NCBI GenBank assembly: GCA_031257015.1
Contig: JAIRPK010000054.1
Coordinates: forward strand, 1-34,601
DNA length: 34,601 nt
From: Tannerellaceae bacterium
GTDB lineage: Bacteria; Bacteroidota; Bacteroidia; Bacteroidales; Tannerellaceae
Direction: 5' to 3'
The notes below the pieces were generated by a model. That model worked only from the letters and a program-made list of their open reading frames with translations. It was not told the DNA's origin and made no database searches. Numbering within the stretch: position 1 is the stretch's first letter; every line of letters begins with the position of its first letter. Positions 18,501-25,077 of this stretch are shown here, piece after piece. Both the position numbers and the translations under genes were made by a program.

Positions 18501-19508
18501 AAGCCAACTAACCAATGGGGCATCCGCAAACTGGGATTTGAATTTCAAAAAGGCAATGAATACATCCCCATCGGAGATGCTACAACAAACCGCTTTGTGC
18601 AAAAAGGATATTACATATCCGGTCGCACCCAGGCTGACGCTTTACCGCCAATCATGACCAGCCTGAACCAGTTCATAACAGGTTATTACCCGACAGTTTA
18701 CATCTATGCCGCATATAACTACACGGATGGTACAGGTGTCGGTACGACCGATTCGACAAGAGTTACCGCAGGTACAGCCGCAGCTCCGATTATAACCATC
18801 CCGGCCAACAATTCCTGGGAAAAAGACCGCAATGTTAGCTTCATCGCTGAAGACAGAAGTGTCTTCCCTCCTCACAAAGAGACACTATCATCAGTCACGC
18901 AAAATCATTACAGTTTAACGCCGGCAGAAAGCCCAGCTCTGATTGTACCATCGGCAGGATCGCCAGAGATAACATTTGTATTCCGCGGCTATCACCCGGC
19001 CATGCAGGCATTCCCCAGTTCAAACTCCATCATAGCAAAGAATGAATATACCAATCCCGGAGGTGATGTTACTGTAAGCGTGTCCGTTAAAGAAAACTTC
19101 GGAAAAGAGCGAACACTGTGGGTTGATTTGAGAGAAGTCGGCTCACCTATCACACGTGCGAAACTGGTAATTACTCAAATGGGCATTCCTACAAATATAA
19201 TCTTGAGAGGCGACAACCAGGATTACTGGACGACCATTCAAGAAAACTATCTGGACAGGTATAGATCCATTCTGCCACTGGCTGCCGAAATAAACATGAC
19301 GGCACTGGAATTAAAATCTTTGTTAGAAAGCAATGGACATCAGGTTGCACAAGGTCAGGAATATGATTTCTTTGATAAAAAGCCGAACGGACAAACAGAA
19401 TATGACAAGCTGGCCTATATCGGTGGCGAGTGGACTCTGACTCCTCATATAGAGAGCGGCGCCTCGATACCAACCCGATTCTTCGTCCTCCTGCAAGCCA
19501 AGGACTAA
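15582..19508 (+). CDS. Giant fimbrillin/BACON-domain lipoprotein, tip-adhesin candidate
   Basis: A 1308-aa lipoprotein (signal ends ISASC, Cys25). Residues about 35-395 are a Mfa/FimA-like pilin unit: TGLVTFSLKL, LKEVKVLVFSESGVLKYA, VDIMIVANAN, LTRMMAKINLSIL, LLRNYFYDVSISNIDGPGY and LHITGEVVPW. From about 400 to the end come at least four BACON/Ig-like modules, each marked by a Trp-containing strand after a Lys/Asn turn (SNGWRINVANIPSWLHIV; SEIPWRLTMG; TNAGWRYTTD; TNTEWRIVCQ) and closing strands such as KKTITIRQS and QVILTQGA. BACON domains are typical of Bacteroidota surface glycan- or mucin-binding proteins. This modular pilin-adhesin resembles FimD/Mfa-type accessory tip proteins but is much larger than usual. 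Binding target unknown. Confidence 0.82.
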   Translation: MKTCLKQFLNIFLIAAGLAMISASCTFEDNIEPEIDPEANTGLVTFSLKLPNNSTRSLTLADENELKEVKVLVFSESGVLKYATDAIYADLGDATIKKYTAKIAPTASGEKVDIMIVANANSLIRNKYPDGIPLNQGLTRDNLAQTFTVEKTSGWVSDKNNANYTPIPMWGWTTGATIHEENGLDANHSTIGLTRMMAKINLSILGEARNTFKLSAVYLMNRNTVGRIIPNITAQEPWTGLTPRALTPSLPTEPKTLKGAANGLMYGDSYLNNPAQPYEMNGVIYSFEANRGVGYSETNKTAYEESPCIIIGGRYEGDPATITYYRVDFSKKGSDGSQEYLHLLRNYFYDVSISNIDGPGYPSVDDALRNRPLHITGEVVPWIDSDMPIQVTDGIHVLSVDKDNISFDASGAPDSMKIYTDVSNGWRINVANIPSWLHIVSPTLTGDTLRGAPLEYIKVLFKLDALSKSSPPRETSFVVEAGALKKTITIRQSNDVKISLSLTPNTLIFPLSAPNSKSITVTSTPANAVRYVSYTKSGSISFLPGKGPSDYNNTAATDFVIQPTPGTSGSAMVLVRISNDEGQSVTQMFYIVQLATDTEFGFIGLPAAGYEADDQGPKTIQIISEIPWRLTMGQQNPPNTPYQGNMITLTDFAEHSAHPGMLEDYTFTLAQNPGYMPQRVAYFTVNSSAPGWSPFEFPVFQKGTQPEIEVLSPVTKLFEFYDNNTVTLTIKTNAGWRYTTDQNFSSVIAAVDSLPNVTHFGSNNGINMVTRTITFTPVDLSDIPGGQKKSTILRFETANHPGVEPAIEQVILTQGAKELWDDVFYSYDKDEELLTITAYTNTEWRIVCQNIIDSIVPAKPYGPQVVTVPVPWLGTFEAGNYNFSAWMASDVTKKKDTLISTPAATLNFVRYEGNLLRDTIPAEGIQMETSSSYLIFDGSYTGDFNIRVKRYEPLPVESGTIIPGDKLIRKIAIKPTNQWGIRKLGFEFQKGNEYIPIGDATTNRFVQKGYYISGRTQADALPPIMTSLNQFITGYYPTVYIYAAYNYTDGTGVGTTDSTRVTAGTAAAPIITIPANNSWEKDRNVSFIAEDRSVFPPHKETLSSVTQNHYSLTPAESPALIVPSAGSPEITFVFRGYHPAMQAFPSSNSIIAKNEYTNPGGDVTVSVSVKENFGKERTLWVDLREVGSPITRAKLVITQMGIPTNIILRGDNQDYWTTIQENYLDRYRSILPLAAEINMTALELKSLLESNGHQVAQGQEYDFFDKKPNGQTEYDKLAYIGGEWTLTPHIESGASIPTRFFVLLQAKD

Positions 19509-19551
19509 CCCCGCATCTATATATATGAACAACAATCTTTATTTCACCAAC

Positions 19552-19580
19552 TCTGCGCAGCGCCTCCCCACCTGCGCAGA
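19552..19580 (+). other. Intercistronic stem-loop
   Basis: TCTGCGCAG and CTGCGCAGA form a perfect 9-bp stem with an 11-nt loop, followed by A8, in the 158-bp gap between the tip-adhesin and DUF3575 genes. Without a U-tract it is not a terminator on this strand. It may be an mRNA processing or stabilising element that separates expression of the upstream and downstream halves of the operon. Confidence 0.6.
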
Positions 19581-19666
19581 AAAAAAACTCCACACGGACC
19601 CAGAAAAAATTACACACGCATGTAAATTTATTTCCTTACGCAAGCAAAAAAATCTCCCTACCGAAA

Positions 19667-20464
19667 ATGGAAAAAACAATATTTGACGTAATCTATATTA
19701 ATGTAAGAAGAATATTCAGCGACCGTTCGGCAAACGCAGTCGAACGCTCCGCCCTCGAAGAAATTTGTGTTAGAGTTAGTAGTGTAAGTTGTAGAGCAAC
19801 TCAGAGTCCGAAACGCCAAACTGCTACGCCAAAACCGCCCCAGCCTGCCAACCGGCGGGCTGGGATTCGGGGCGGGCGCATAATCAGCCAACTCTGTTTC
19901 TACACCGCAACACTGCTGCTCCTATTCGCCGCCGGACAAGCAAAAGCACAGAATTTCGGCGTCAAAACCAACGTCCTATACTGGGCAACAGGAACGCCTA
20001 ACATCGGAGCGGAAGCCGCCATCAGTCGCACATCAACAATTAACCTCGACGTTGCATACAATCCCTGGAACAAAAACGTAACCGACGTCGTCCGGTACCA
20101 GAAGCTAGTCCACCTCCGCCTCGAAGGCGAATATCGCTACTGGCTATGGGAAAAATTCAATGGCCACTTCTTCGGCGTACACGGCCTCTACTCTTCTTAC
20201 GACATAAGCGGGCGAACAGTCCCCTTCATATTCGACAACGAACACCGTTACGAAGGAACAGCCTTCGGCATCGGAGCAACTTATGGCTTCCACCTGATGT
20301 TAAGCACAGCTTTCGGCATAGAAGCCTACGTCGGCCTGGGAGCTATGCGCCTGTCATTCGAGAAAAGCGGCTGTCTCAGCTGCCTCCCACCAACGGAACA
20401 CATCAGCGAAACATTTCTGGGCCCTACCAAAATAGGCATCTCAATAATCTACCTCCTTAAGTAA
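19667..20464 (+). CDS. DUF3575 outer-membrane protein of the fimbrial locus
   Basis: A 265-aa protein. Residues 95-265 match DUF3575: NFGVKTNVLYWATGTPNIGA, STINLDVAYNPWN, HLRLEGEYRYWLWEKFNGHF, FGVHGLYSSYDISG, YEGTAFGIGATYGFHLMLS and a C-terminal KIGISIIYLLK strand, consistent with a small beta-barrel. Such genes recur in Bacteroidales fimbrial loci beside DUF3868 genes. The signal peptide (core ISQLCFYTATLLLLFAAG, cut after AKA) lies at residues 72-94. It is therefore preceded by an odd 70-residue Arg/Pro-rich N-terminus. No ATG, GTG or TTG occurs in frame between 19667 and the signal, so the start is forced unless a non-standard codon is used. A GC-rich inverted repeat (19835-19876) lies within this extension. 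Confidence 0.8.
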   Translation: MEKTIFDVIYINVRRIFSDRSANAVERSALEEICVRVSSVSCRATQSPKRQTATPKPPQPANRRAGIRGGRIISQLCFYTATLLLLFAAGQAKAQNFGVKTNVLYWATGTPNIGAEAAISRTSTINLDVAYNPWNKNVTDVVRYQKLVHLRLEGEYRYWLWEKFNGHFFGVHGLYSSYDISGRTVPFIFDNEHRYEGTAFGIGATYGFHLMLSTAFGIEAYVGLGAMRLSFEKSGCLSCLPPTEHISETFLGPTKIGISIIYLLK

Positions 20465-20471
20465 AGACGCA

Positions 20472-21623
20472 ATGAAACATAAAAACGGTATCGCCATCGC
20501 CGCAGCGCTCCTCCTAGCAGCCCTCACCGGCTATGGTAAAGAAAAACTACCCGAAGCAACATATTCCAACCTGCACATACGTTACAACAAAACAACCAGC
20601 GAGATTGAACTAATCTTTAACGGCACGCTTTCCATCACCGGAATCAATTACAGCCTGACCATATCCCCCAGACTAATCAAAGACGGACGCGAAGCTCCAC
20701 TCGGCGGACTGGCCAAACTCCCAAGCCAGGAAATGGAAGGAGATTGGTACAAACTAAGCCGACTCAGAAAACAACGCGCCGGAGCATGGGAAAGCAGATA
20801 CAACCGGCCGGAGCGCATACTCCCGACAAGCAATTATACATACACCGCCTCCATTCCCGCCCGTGAATGGGTAGACAACGTATCAGTCATCGTTTACACA
20901 ACATTAAGAACATACTCAGGAATAACCGGCGAAAGCATATTCCGCTTTAACGAAAGACTAACCTTCATCCCCGAAGTCGAACGTCAAAACCCACTCGCCA
21001 GAACACCCGTCACCACCAGACCATTCGTAGAACGCATCGACGACTCCAACCGCGAAATCGTCTCCGGCAAAGCAGACATCCGCTCCGTCGAAAACTACAT
21101 AGAAACACACGGCGAAGGCGCATTAACCGTTTACTTTGAAGTAGGCACCAGCACCATCAACCCAGCTTTCCTGTGGAACTCACGAACGCTCGACGAACTA
21201 ATCATGGCCGTCAACGAACTAAAGAGGAACAACAACGACCCGCGCGTCGTCATCGTAGGATACAGTTCCCCCGAAGGCCCGGCAGACATCAACCAACGAC
21301 TGTCCGTTGAGCGCTCCGTCAGCCTCCAGGATTACATCACCTCAAATACCAGGCTACGTTCCGCCGAAATAGCCACCTACGGCGGTGGGATCAACTGGAT
21401 AGGCCTCAAAAGACTAGTCGCCGCAGACAACACCCTGCCTGACAAACAAGCAATACTCACAATACTCGCAATGCCAGTATGGAACTCCAAAACACAAACC
21501 GGAAGACTAACAGCACTCATGAAACTAAACGACGGCGCACCATACCGCTTCCTAATGCAAAACTACTTCCCACAATTGAGAGGAGCGGCCTTCATCAAAG
21601 TCTTCTATAACAAAAGCAACTGA
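20472..21623 (+). CDS. DUF3868/OmpA-like protein of the fimbrial locus
   Basis: A 383-aa exported protein with signal MKHKNGIAIAAALLLAALTG and no lipobox. The N-terminal half (about 30-180) is DUF3868-like, with ATYSNLHIRYNKTTSEIELI, GTLSITGINYSLTISPRLI and PAREWVDNVSVIVYTTLRTY. The C-terminal half carries an OmpA-like fold: ALTVYFEVGTSTINPAF, then DPRVVIVGYSSPEGPADINQ and RLSVERSVSLQDYI. It starts 7 bp after the DUF3575 gene, so the pair is translated from one message. Together they are plausible outer-membrane/peptidoglycan-linked parts of the fimbrial assembly or anchoring machinery. This role is inferred from recurring neighbourhood and has no direct support in the sequence. Confidence 0.82.
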   Translation: MKHKNGIAIAAALLLAALTGYGKEKLPEATYSNLHIRYNKTTSEIELIFNGTLSITGINYSLTISPRLIKDGREAPLGGLAKLPSQEMEGDWYKLSRLRKQRAGAWESRYNRPERILPTSNYTYTASIPAREWVDNVSVIVYTTLRTYSGITGESIFRFNERLTFIPEVERQNPLARTPVTTRPFVERIDDSNREIVSGKADIRSVENYIETHGEGALTVYFEVGTSTINPAFLWNSRTLDELIMAVNELKRNNNDPRVVIVGYSSPEGPADINQRLSVERSVSLQDYITSNTRLRSAEIATYGGGINWIGLKRLVAADNTLPDKQAILTILAMPVWNSKTQTGRLTALMKLNDGAPYRFLMQNYFPQLRGAAFIKVFYNKSN

Positions 21624-21685
21624 ACAACCGTTACCACAAATAATACAATTAATAAACATCACAAATAGACAAATACAGACAACCA

Positions 21686-22273
21686 ATGAAAAAGCTAAAA
21701 ATCTTCGCATTCATCTCCATCGACGGATACTGCTCAAGAATTAACGGCGACATTGACTGGGTGCCATCAACCAACGGAAGCCCACTAGGACAGTACGGCC
21801 TGCCAACCTTCCTCGAATCCATCGACACCATAGTCATGAACCGCATGCAAAGCGTACTTATACAAAACAACCTTGCCGCATGGCCTATATCCGATAAAAT
21901 ATGTTATGTCCTCTCATACAAAGGACAAAGCACAATGCAACAACCACCAATCAAAAGCATCTGCCACATGCGACCACTAATCATCGACGACAGCAGAGGA
22001 ATCCTCGAACGCATCCGTGCATTGCAACTTATGGGCGGACGAGGGCACATCTGGGCAATGGGAGACCACCGACTAACCGCCTACCTGCTACAATATGACA
22101 TGATCGATGAAATAAATATCGTACGCCTGCCCGTATTATTAGGCAGCGGCCTTACATTCTTCGGAGACTTTGGTATAGAAACACAATGGAACATCGAAGA
22201 TTACAACAAATACGACAACGGTGTTTTACACATCAAGTACGGAAAAGTTTACTCAGAAACAGAAATAGCATGA
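21686..22273 (+). CDS. RibD C-terminal/DHFR-like reductase
   Basis: A 195-aa cytosolic protein of the RibD_C (dihydrofolate-reductase-fold) superfamily. MKKLKIFAFISIDGYCSRIN is the first strand and the family's S(x)DG signature. GDIDWV, then SIDTIVMNRMQSVLI, follows the G(R/K)xTyE-helix position. GRGHIWAMGDHRLTAYLLQY corresponds to the glycine-rich NADPH-binding segment, and IDEINIVRLPVLLGSGLTFF is the conserved D-E-(x)n-P-xLLGxGxxLF ending. It is likely an NADPH-dependent oxidoreductase of unknown substrate (YwjB/YyaP type). It lies 62 bp after the DUF3868 gene without a visible promoter or terminator between, so it is probably expressed by read-through from the fimbrial operon. Confidence 0.85.
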   Translation: MKKLKIFAFISIDGYCSRINGDIDWVPSTNGSPLGQYGLPTFLESIDTIVMNRMQSVLIQNNLAAWPISDKICYVLSYKGQSTMQQPPIKSICHMRPLIIDDSRGILERIRALQLMGGRGHIWAMGDHRLTAYLLQYDMIDEINIVRLPVLLGSGLTFFGDFGIETQWNIEDYNKYDNGVLHIKYGKVYSETEIA

Positions 22274-22422
22274 ACCCAACCGACATACTAATCATCCTGG
22301 CATCAACAGCATCTGCACTCATCATCATCGCTGACATGACGCGCCGCCACAAAACACACAACAACAATCCCAACGTTCGTGTAATGGACTTCATCAAAAC
22401 CAAATACAAAGAAACGCCATAG
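22270..22422 (+). CDS. 50-aa single-span membrane peptide
   Basis: The ATG at 22270 overlaps the stop of the reductase gene (ATGA), a classic translational-coupling arrangement. The peptide begins MNPTDILIILASTASALIII and continues ADMTRR, giving one hydrophobic segment (about 6-20) and then a basic, Asn-rich cytoplasmic tail of about 25 residues ending in FIKTKYKETP. No family is recognised. The coupling, the clean membrane-segment architecture and the terminator shortly after suggest a real small gene. An upstream in-frame extension to 22186 exists but would run through the reductase gene. Confidence 0.65.
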   Translation: MNPTDILIILASTASALIIIADMTRRHKTHNNNPNVRVMDFIKTKYKETP

Positions 22423-22485
22423 TCCAAACCCTGACCAGCATCTGCCCTAAAGCCCATACAGCCAAAAGGCAGAATTGCAGTTCCA

Positions 22486-22525
22486 TGACGCCAAAGGCAC
22501 ACTTCCTTTGGCGTCATACTTTTAC
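22486..22525 (+). terminator. Terminator of the fimbrial-reductase operon
   Basis: A perfect 12-bp stem (TGACGCCAAAGG at 22486-22497 with CCTTTGGCGTCA at 22505-22516), 7-nt loop, then TACTTTTA. A smaller hairpin (TCTGCC...GGCAGA, 22441-22473) precedes it. Confidence 0.85.
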
Positions 22526-23010
22526 ATGCCACACGAAACAATCAACCAATCATACCCCTGAAACTAAGAAAGAACGAGATAAATGTTAAGCTTAACCACT
22601 CACAGCTATCAGCAAATTATCTATCTGCACAAATGATAACACAACAATACAAGAGTTGACGGAGCATCAATCGCTCGACTAATGTGGGCGTGCTCTTTCA
22701 GGAACTTCCACAAGCCACAATTTGTATCCAGAGTGCTATCAATCAACTGATGTTCGACAAACAGGCTTTGCAATGGTTGAACTATTACACACGCGGGGCA
22801 CATTTATGCAATGAGAATCACGAATGTCAAAAAATCGCCTCATGCAGGCTTCCATATCCTTCAACCAAACAGGCAAATAAACAACACGACCATTGTGAGA
22901 GACAAGAGCGTAAATACTATGTCAGGGCATTATTACAGCTAAAAATTATGCCTTTTAAGCTTTATTATATGTTTTTTATCCATATTGCAATAAGATTTAA
23001 CACTTGGCCT
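22526..23010. other. Gene-free stretch before the small RNA
   Basis: A 136-codon plus-strand frame (22684-23094, GTG start) and a 60-codon minus-strand frame (22621-22803) overlap here. Neither shows a domain, signal or consistent composition, and the longer one runs through the small-RNA promoter. I leave both uncalled. A decayed gene remains possible. Confidence 0.5.
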
Positions 23011-23011
23011 A

Positions 23012-23041
23012 TTGTGGGTTTTAAAAAGCATCGTACCTTTG
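23012..23041 (+). promoter_or_regulatory. Strong promoter of the candidate small RNA
   Basis: TTGTGGG starting at 23012, 19 bases between TTG and the -7 box, then TACCTTTG (23034-23041). Both boxes and the spacing fit the Bacteroidota consensus, making this among the best promoters in the window. Confidence 0.85.
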
Positions 23042-23045
23042 CATT

Positions 23046-23127
23046 GTGGTTTTTTCATAATAGTATTAGATTTAAGGTTAACAAAGTTGGTTAGGGGATG
23101 TCGTGAGACACCCCTTAATTTTTTTAT
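23046..23127 (+). ncRNA. Candidate small non-coding RNA of about 80 nt
   Basis: A strong promoter ends at 23041, and a terminator begins 50 nt later at 23091 (AGGGG-A-TGTC, loop GTGA, GACACCCCT, then T7). Between them lie a U-rich run and the segment TTAGATTTAAGGTTAACAAAG, with no start codon leading to a frame of useful size. The next 360 bases contain no plus-strand gene, so this is a self-contained transcription unit and not a leader. My unverified impression is that the AGATTTAAGGTTAACAAAG core recurs in Bacteroidales intergenic regions. Function unknown. Confidence 0.7.
23091..23125 (+). terminator. Terminator of the candidate small RNA
   Basis: Stem AGGGG/CCCCT plus TGTC/GACA with a single bulged A and a GTGA loop, followed by AATTTTTTT. 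Confidence 0.85.
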
Positions 23128-23142
23128 ACCAATCACATACAT

Positions 23143-23351
23143 TCATGTAACCATAACAGTTTTAATCCGAACGACTGTTTAGGATGAAAAAGTTAAACCA
23201 GCCATTTACTTTCATGCAATCCTGATAATTTCTTGTTATTCATCCGTCTGGAATGAAACAGTTCAGGCAGCCATATTCAATTCTGCAACCATGACGGATT
23301 GAATCCGCTCAACTGCTTGAGACTAAACGCTTCGGGCAATAAGAAGGTGCG
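23143..23351. repeat. Three diverged copies of a 70-bp unit
   Basis: Units start at 23143 (TCATGTAACCATAACAG), 23212 (TCATGCAATCCTGATAA) and 23282 (TCTGCAACCATGACGGA). All share the order: TCATGCAACC-like head, ATCCG, AACTG, a GGATGAAACAGTT-like stretch, then GGCAGCCAT-like tail. The third copy is the most diverged and its tail is lost. No common reading frame. It lies between the small RNA and the tRNA-Cys terminator. Confidence 0.6.
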
Positions 23352-23431
23352 GTAAGCAATGTCCGTTTTCTGCCATCGCATCAAGCCGGCAGTGATGCCA
23401 CGGACTGAACATCGCTTCCTGCATAAAATAA

Positions 23432-23463
23432 ACAGGACAGGGAAAATTATTCGCCTGTCCTGT
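23432..23463 (-). terminator. Terminator downstream of tRNA-Cys
   Basis: A perfect 10-bp stem (ACAGGACAGG / CCTGTCCTGT) with a 12-nt loop. On the minus strand it is followed by TTTATTTT, so it closes the tRNA transcription unit. Confidence 0.88.
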
Positions 23464-23489
23464 AATCAAAAATGCTATTTATTGTTTTG

Positions 23490-23560
23490 AGGTTCCTAGC
23501 GGATTCGAACCGCTGTTCACGGTTTTGCAGACCGGTACCTAACCACTCGGCCAAGGAACC
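23490..23560 (-). tRNA. tRNA-Cys (anticodon GCA)
   Basis: The minus strand folds into a cloverleaf: acceptor GGTTCCT/AGGAACC, D-arm GGCCGAGTGGTTAGGT, anticodon loop CTGCAAA giving GCA, and T-arm AGCGG-TTCGAAT-CCGCT. The discriminator base is U (23490), as expected for tRNA-Cys. CCA is not encoded. It is a single-gene unit with its own promoter (23577-23607) and terminator (23432-23463). Confidence 0.97.
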
Positions 23561-23576
23561 ATTACCTTAGCGGGAA

Positions 23577-23607
23577 CAAAGTAAACGAATGTTTTTGTAA
23601 TATACAA
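23577..23607 (-). promoter_or_regulatory. Promoter of tRNA-Cys
   Basis: Minus strand: TTG (23607-23605), 20 bases, TTACTTTG (23584-23577), a one-mismatch -7 box, about 17 bases before the mature tRNA 5' end. Confidence 0.6.
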
Positions 23608-23654
23608 GTATATGCTCAAAAGTTTTAGCCTTCGACATCCGGAGGAAGGGATGT

Positions 23655-24956
23655 TTATTCAGGCGTTGCAAGGCTGGATGACGGACGGTCGGCCGCTATG
23701 CTCACAAGCACTTTGTCTATCCGCGCTCCGTCCATATCCATGATTTCAAAGCGGAAGTTCATCCACGAAAACTGCTCGCCGGTCTGGGGGATATGTTGAA
23801 GGATTTCGAGGATTAAACCGCTCAGGGTATTATAATCGTAATCGGCATAAAGATCTTCACGATCAAAGTATTCGAGAAAATTGTAGAAAGACATTTGACC
23901 ATCTACCAGAAGGCTGCCGTCGGCACGCTCGACTATCTCCTGCTCGTCGCCTATCTCAGGCATGTCGCCAACCAGAGCCTCCATTATATCCTTCAGCGTT
24001 ACTATGCCCTGAACGTCGCCGAACTCGTCAGTGACAAGGCTGTATTTCACGCGAGCGTTCTTGAACTCTTCAAGCGCTTTATAAACGCTTAGATTCTCAG
24101 GAACGTACTTCGTCGGGCGAAGTAGCTCGCGGAGAGAAAAGTCGGGAGAATCAATGCGACCAAACAAGTCTTTGAGGTTAACGACGCCCAGCAGGTTGTT
24201 GAAATTCTCCGAAATAACAGGGTAAGTATTGTAGAGGTTTTCCTGAACCTTGGCGCGTGTCTTCTCATTCGGATCATTTACGTCAAGCCAGACAAGATCC
24301 GTGCGGTGCGTCATAATCGTCCCGACGTTGCGATCGCCTAGATTAAAGACGCGCTCGACTATGTCCTGCTCCATCTCCTGAACCTCTCCAACGTCGAAGC
24401 CTTCCTTGACGATGGCCTTGATCTCCTCCTCCGTCACCTTGTTATCCTCAGACGGACGTATGCCCATGATGTTCACTATCACGGCCGTGCTTTTTGACAG
24501 CAACCATACGACGGGCGACATGATGCGCGAAAGGAAGTTCATCGGCCCGGCGACCATCCGCGACACTTTTTCCGCATAGCTCATCGCAATGCGCTTGGGA
24601 ACCAGCTCGCCAAGCACAAGAGTGAAATAAGTCACGACTATTACAATGCTCGTGCGTGCAATGATGAACGAGTATGGAGCCAGCGCTGGGAAACGACCGA
24701 GCCATCTTGCGAGCGCTTCGGCAAAGGCATCGCCGGAGTATAGACCGGTGACGATGCCTATGAGCGTCAGACCGATTTGTACAGTTGAGAGAAATTTTTC
24801 CGGCTGGCTGGCCAGCATCAACGCCCTTTGAGATGATTGGTTTCCACGTTTAGCTTCCGATTCAAGACGGGCTTTTCGCGCAGATACGAGCGCTATTTCA
24901 GCCATAGACAAAAGTCCGTTAATAAATACAAGTCCTAAGATTATAACAATTCCCAT
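23655..24956 (-). CDS. CNNM/CBS-domain membrane protein (HlyC/CorC family)
   Basis: A 433-aa protein. The CNNM (DUF21) domain at 1-190 has four hydrophobic segments (MGIVIILGLVFINGLLSM; TVQIGLTLIGIVTGLY; SIVIVVTYFTLVLGELVPKR with the conserved GELVPK; MSPVVWLLSKSTAVIVNIMG). An acidic helix follows (TEEEIKAIVKEG). Two CBS motifs lie at about 205-330 (VGTIMTHRTDLVWLDV; FGDVQGIVTLKDIMEALVGD) and a CorC_HlyC domain at about 340-425 (DGSLLVDGQMSFYNFLEYF). Proteins of this architecture are annotated as hemolysins but related members transport or regulate Mg2+/divalent cations. A cation-efflux role is the best inference. The promoter at 24985-25016 gives a short leader, and array B begins about 60 bp upstream of that promoter. 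Confidence 0.93.
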   Translation of the reverse strand: MGIVIILGLVFINGLLSMAEIALVSARKARLESEAKRGNQSSQRALMLASQPEKFLSTVQIGLTLIGIVTGLYSGDAFAEALARWLGRFPALAPYSFIIARTSIVIVVTYFTLVLGELVPKRIAMSYAEKVSRMVAGPMNFLSRIMSPVVWLLSKSTAVIVNIMGIRPSEDNKVTEEEIKAIVKEGFDVGEVQEMEQDIVERVFNLGDRNVGTIMTHRTDLVWLDVNDPNEKTRAKVQENLYNTYPVISENFNNLLGVVNLKDLFGRIDSPDFSLRELLRPTKYVPENLSVYKALEEFKNARVKYSLVTDEFGDVQGIVTLKDIMEALVGDMPEIGDEQEIVERADGSLLVDGQMSFYNFLEYFDREDLYADYDYNTLSGLILEILQHIPQTGEQFSWMNFRFEIMDMDGARIDKVLVSIAADRPSSSLATPE

Positions 24957-24984
24957 TCACAATGATTGCTTGATTATATAGCGA

Positions 24985-25016
24985 CAAATGTATGCTTTTT
25001 TTGACAGTCCGGCAAT
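24985..25016 (-). promoter_or_regulatory. Promoter of the CNNM gene
   Basis: Minus strand: ATTG (25016-25013), 20 bases, TACATTTG (24992-24985), an exact -7 match. Transcription would start about 20 bases before the ATG at 24956. It lies between the gene and array B. Confidence 0.75.
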
Positions 25017-25077
25017 GCCGTTTCCCTTTTGCGCCATCGCAAGCACTCCACAGGCGCCCGCAACACCATGCCACGCT

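Noticed and set aside
22684..23094. A 136-aa protein starting with GTG
   Set aside because: It has no domain or signal peptide, has mixed composition, and runs through the strong small-RNA promoter and transcript.
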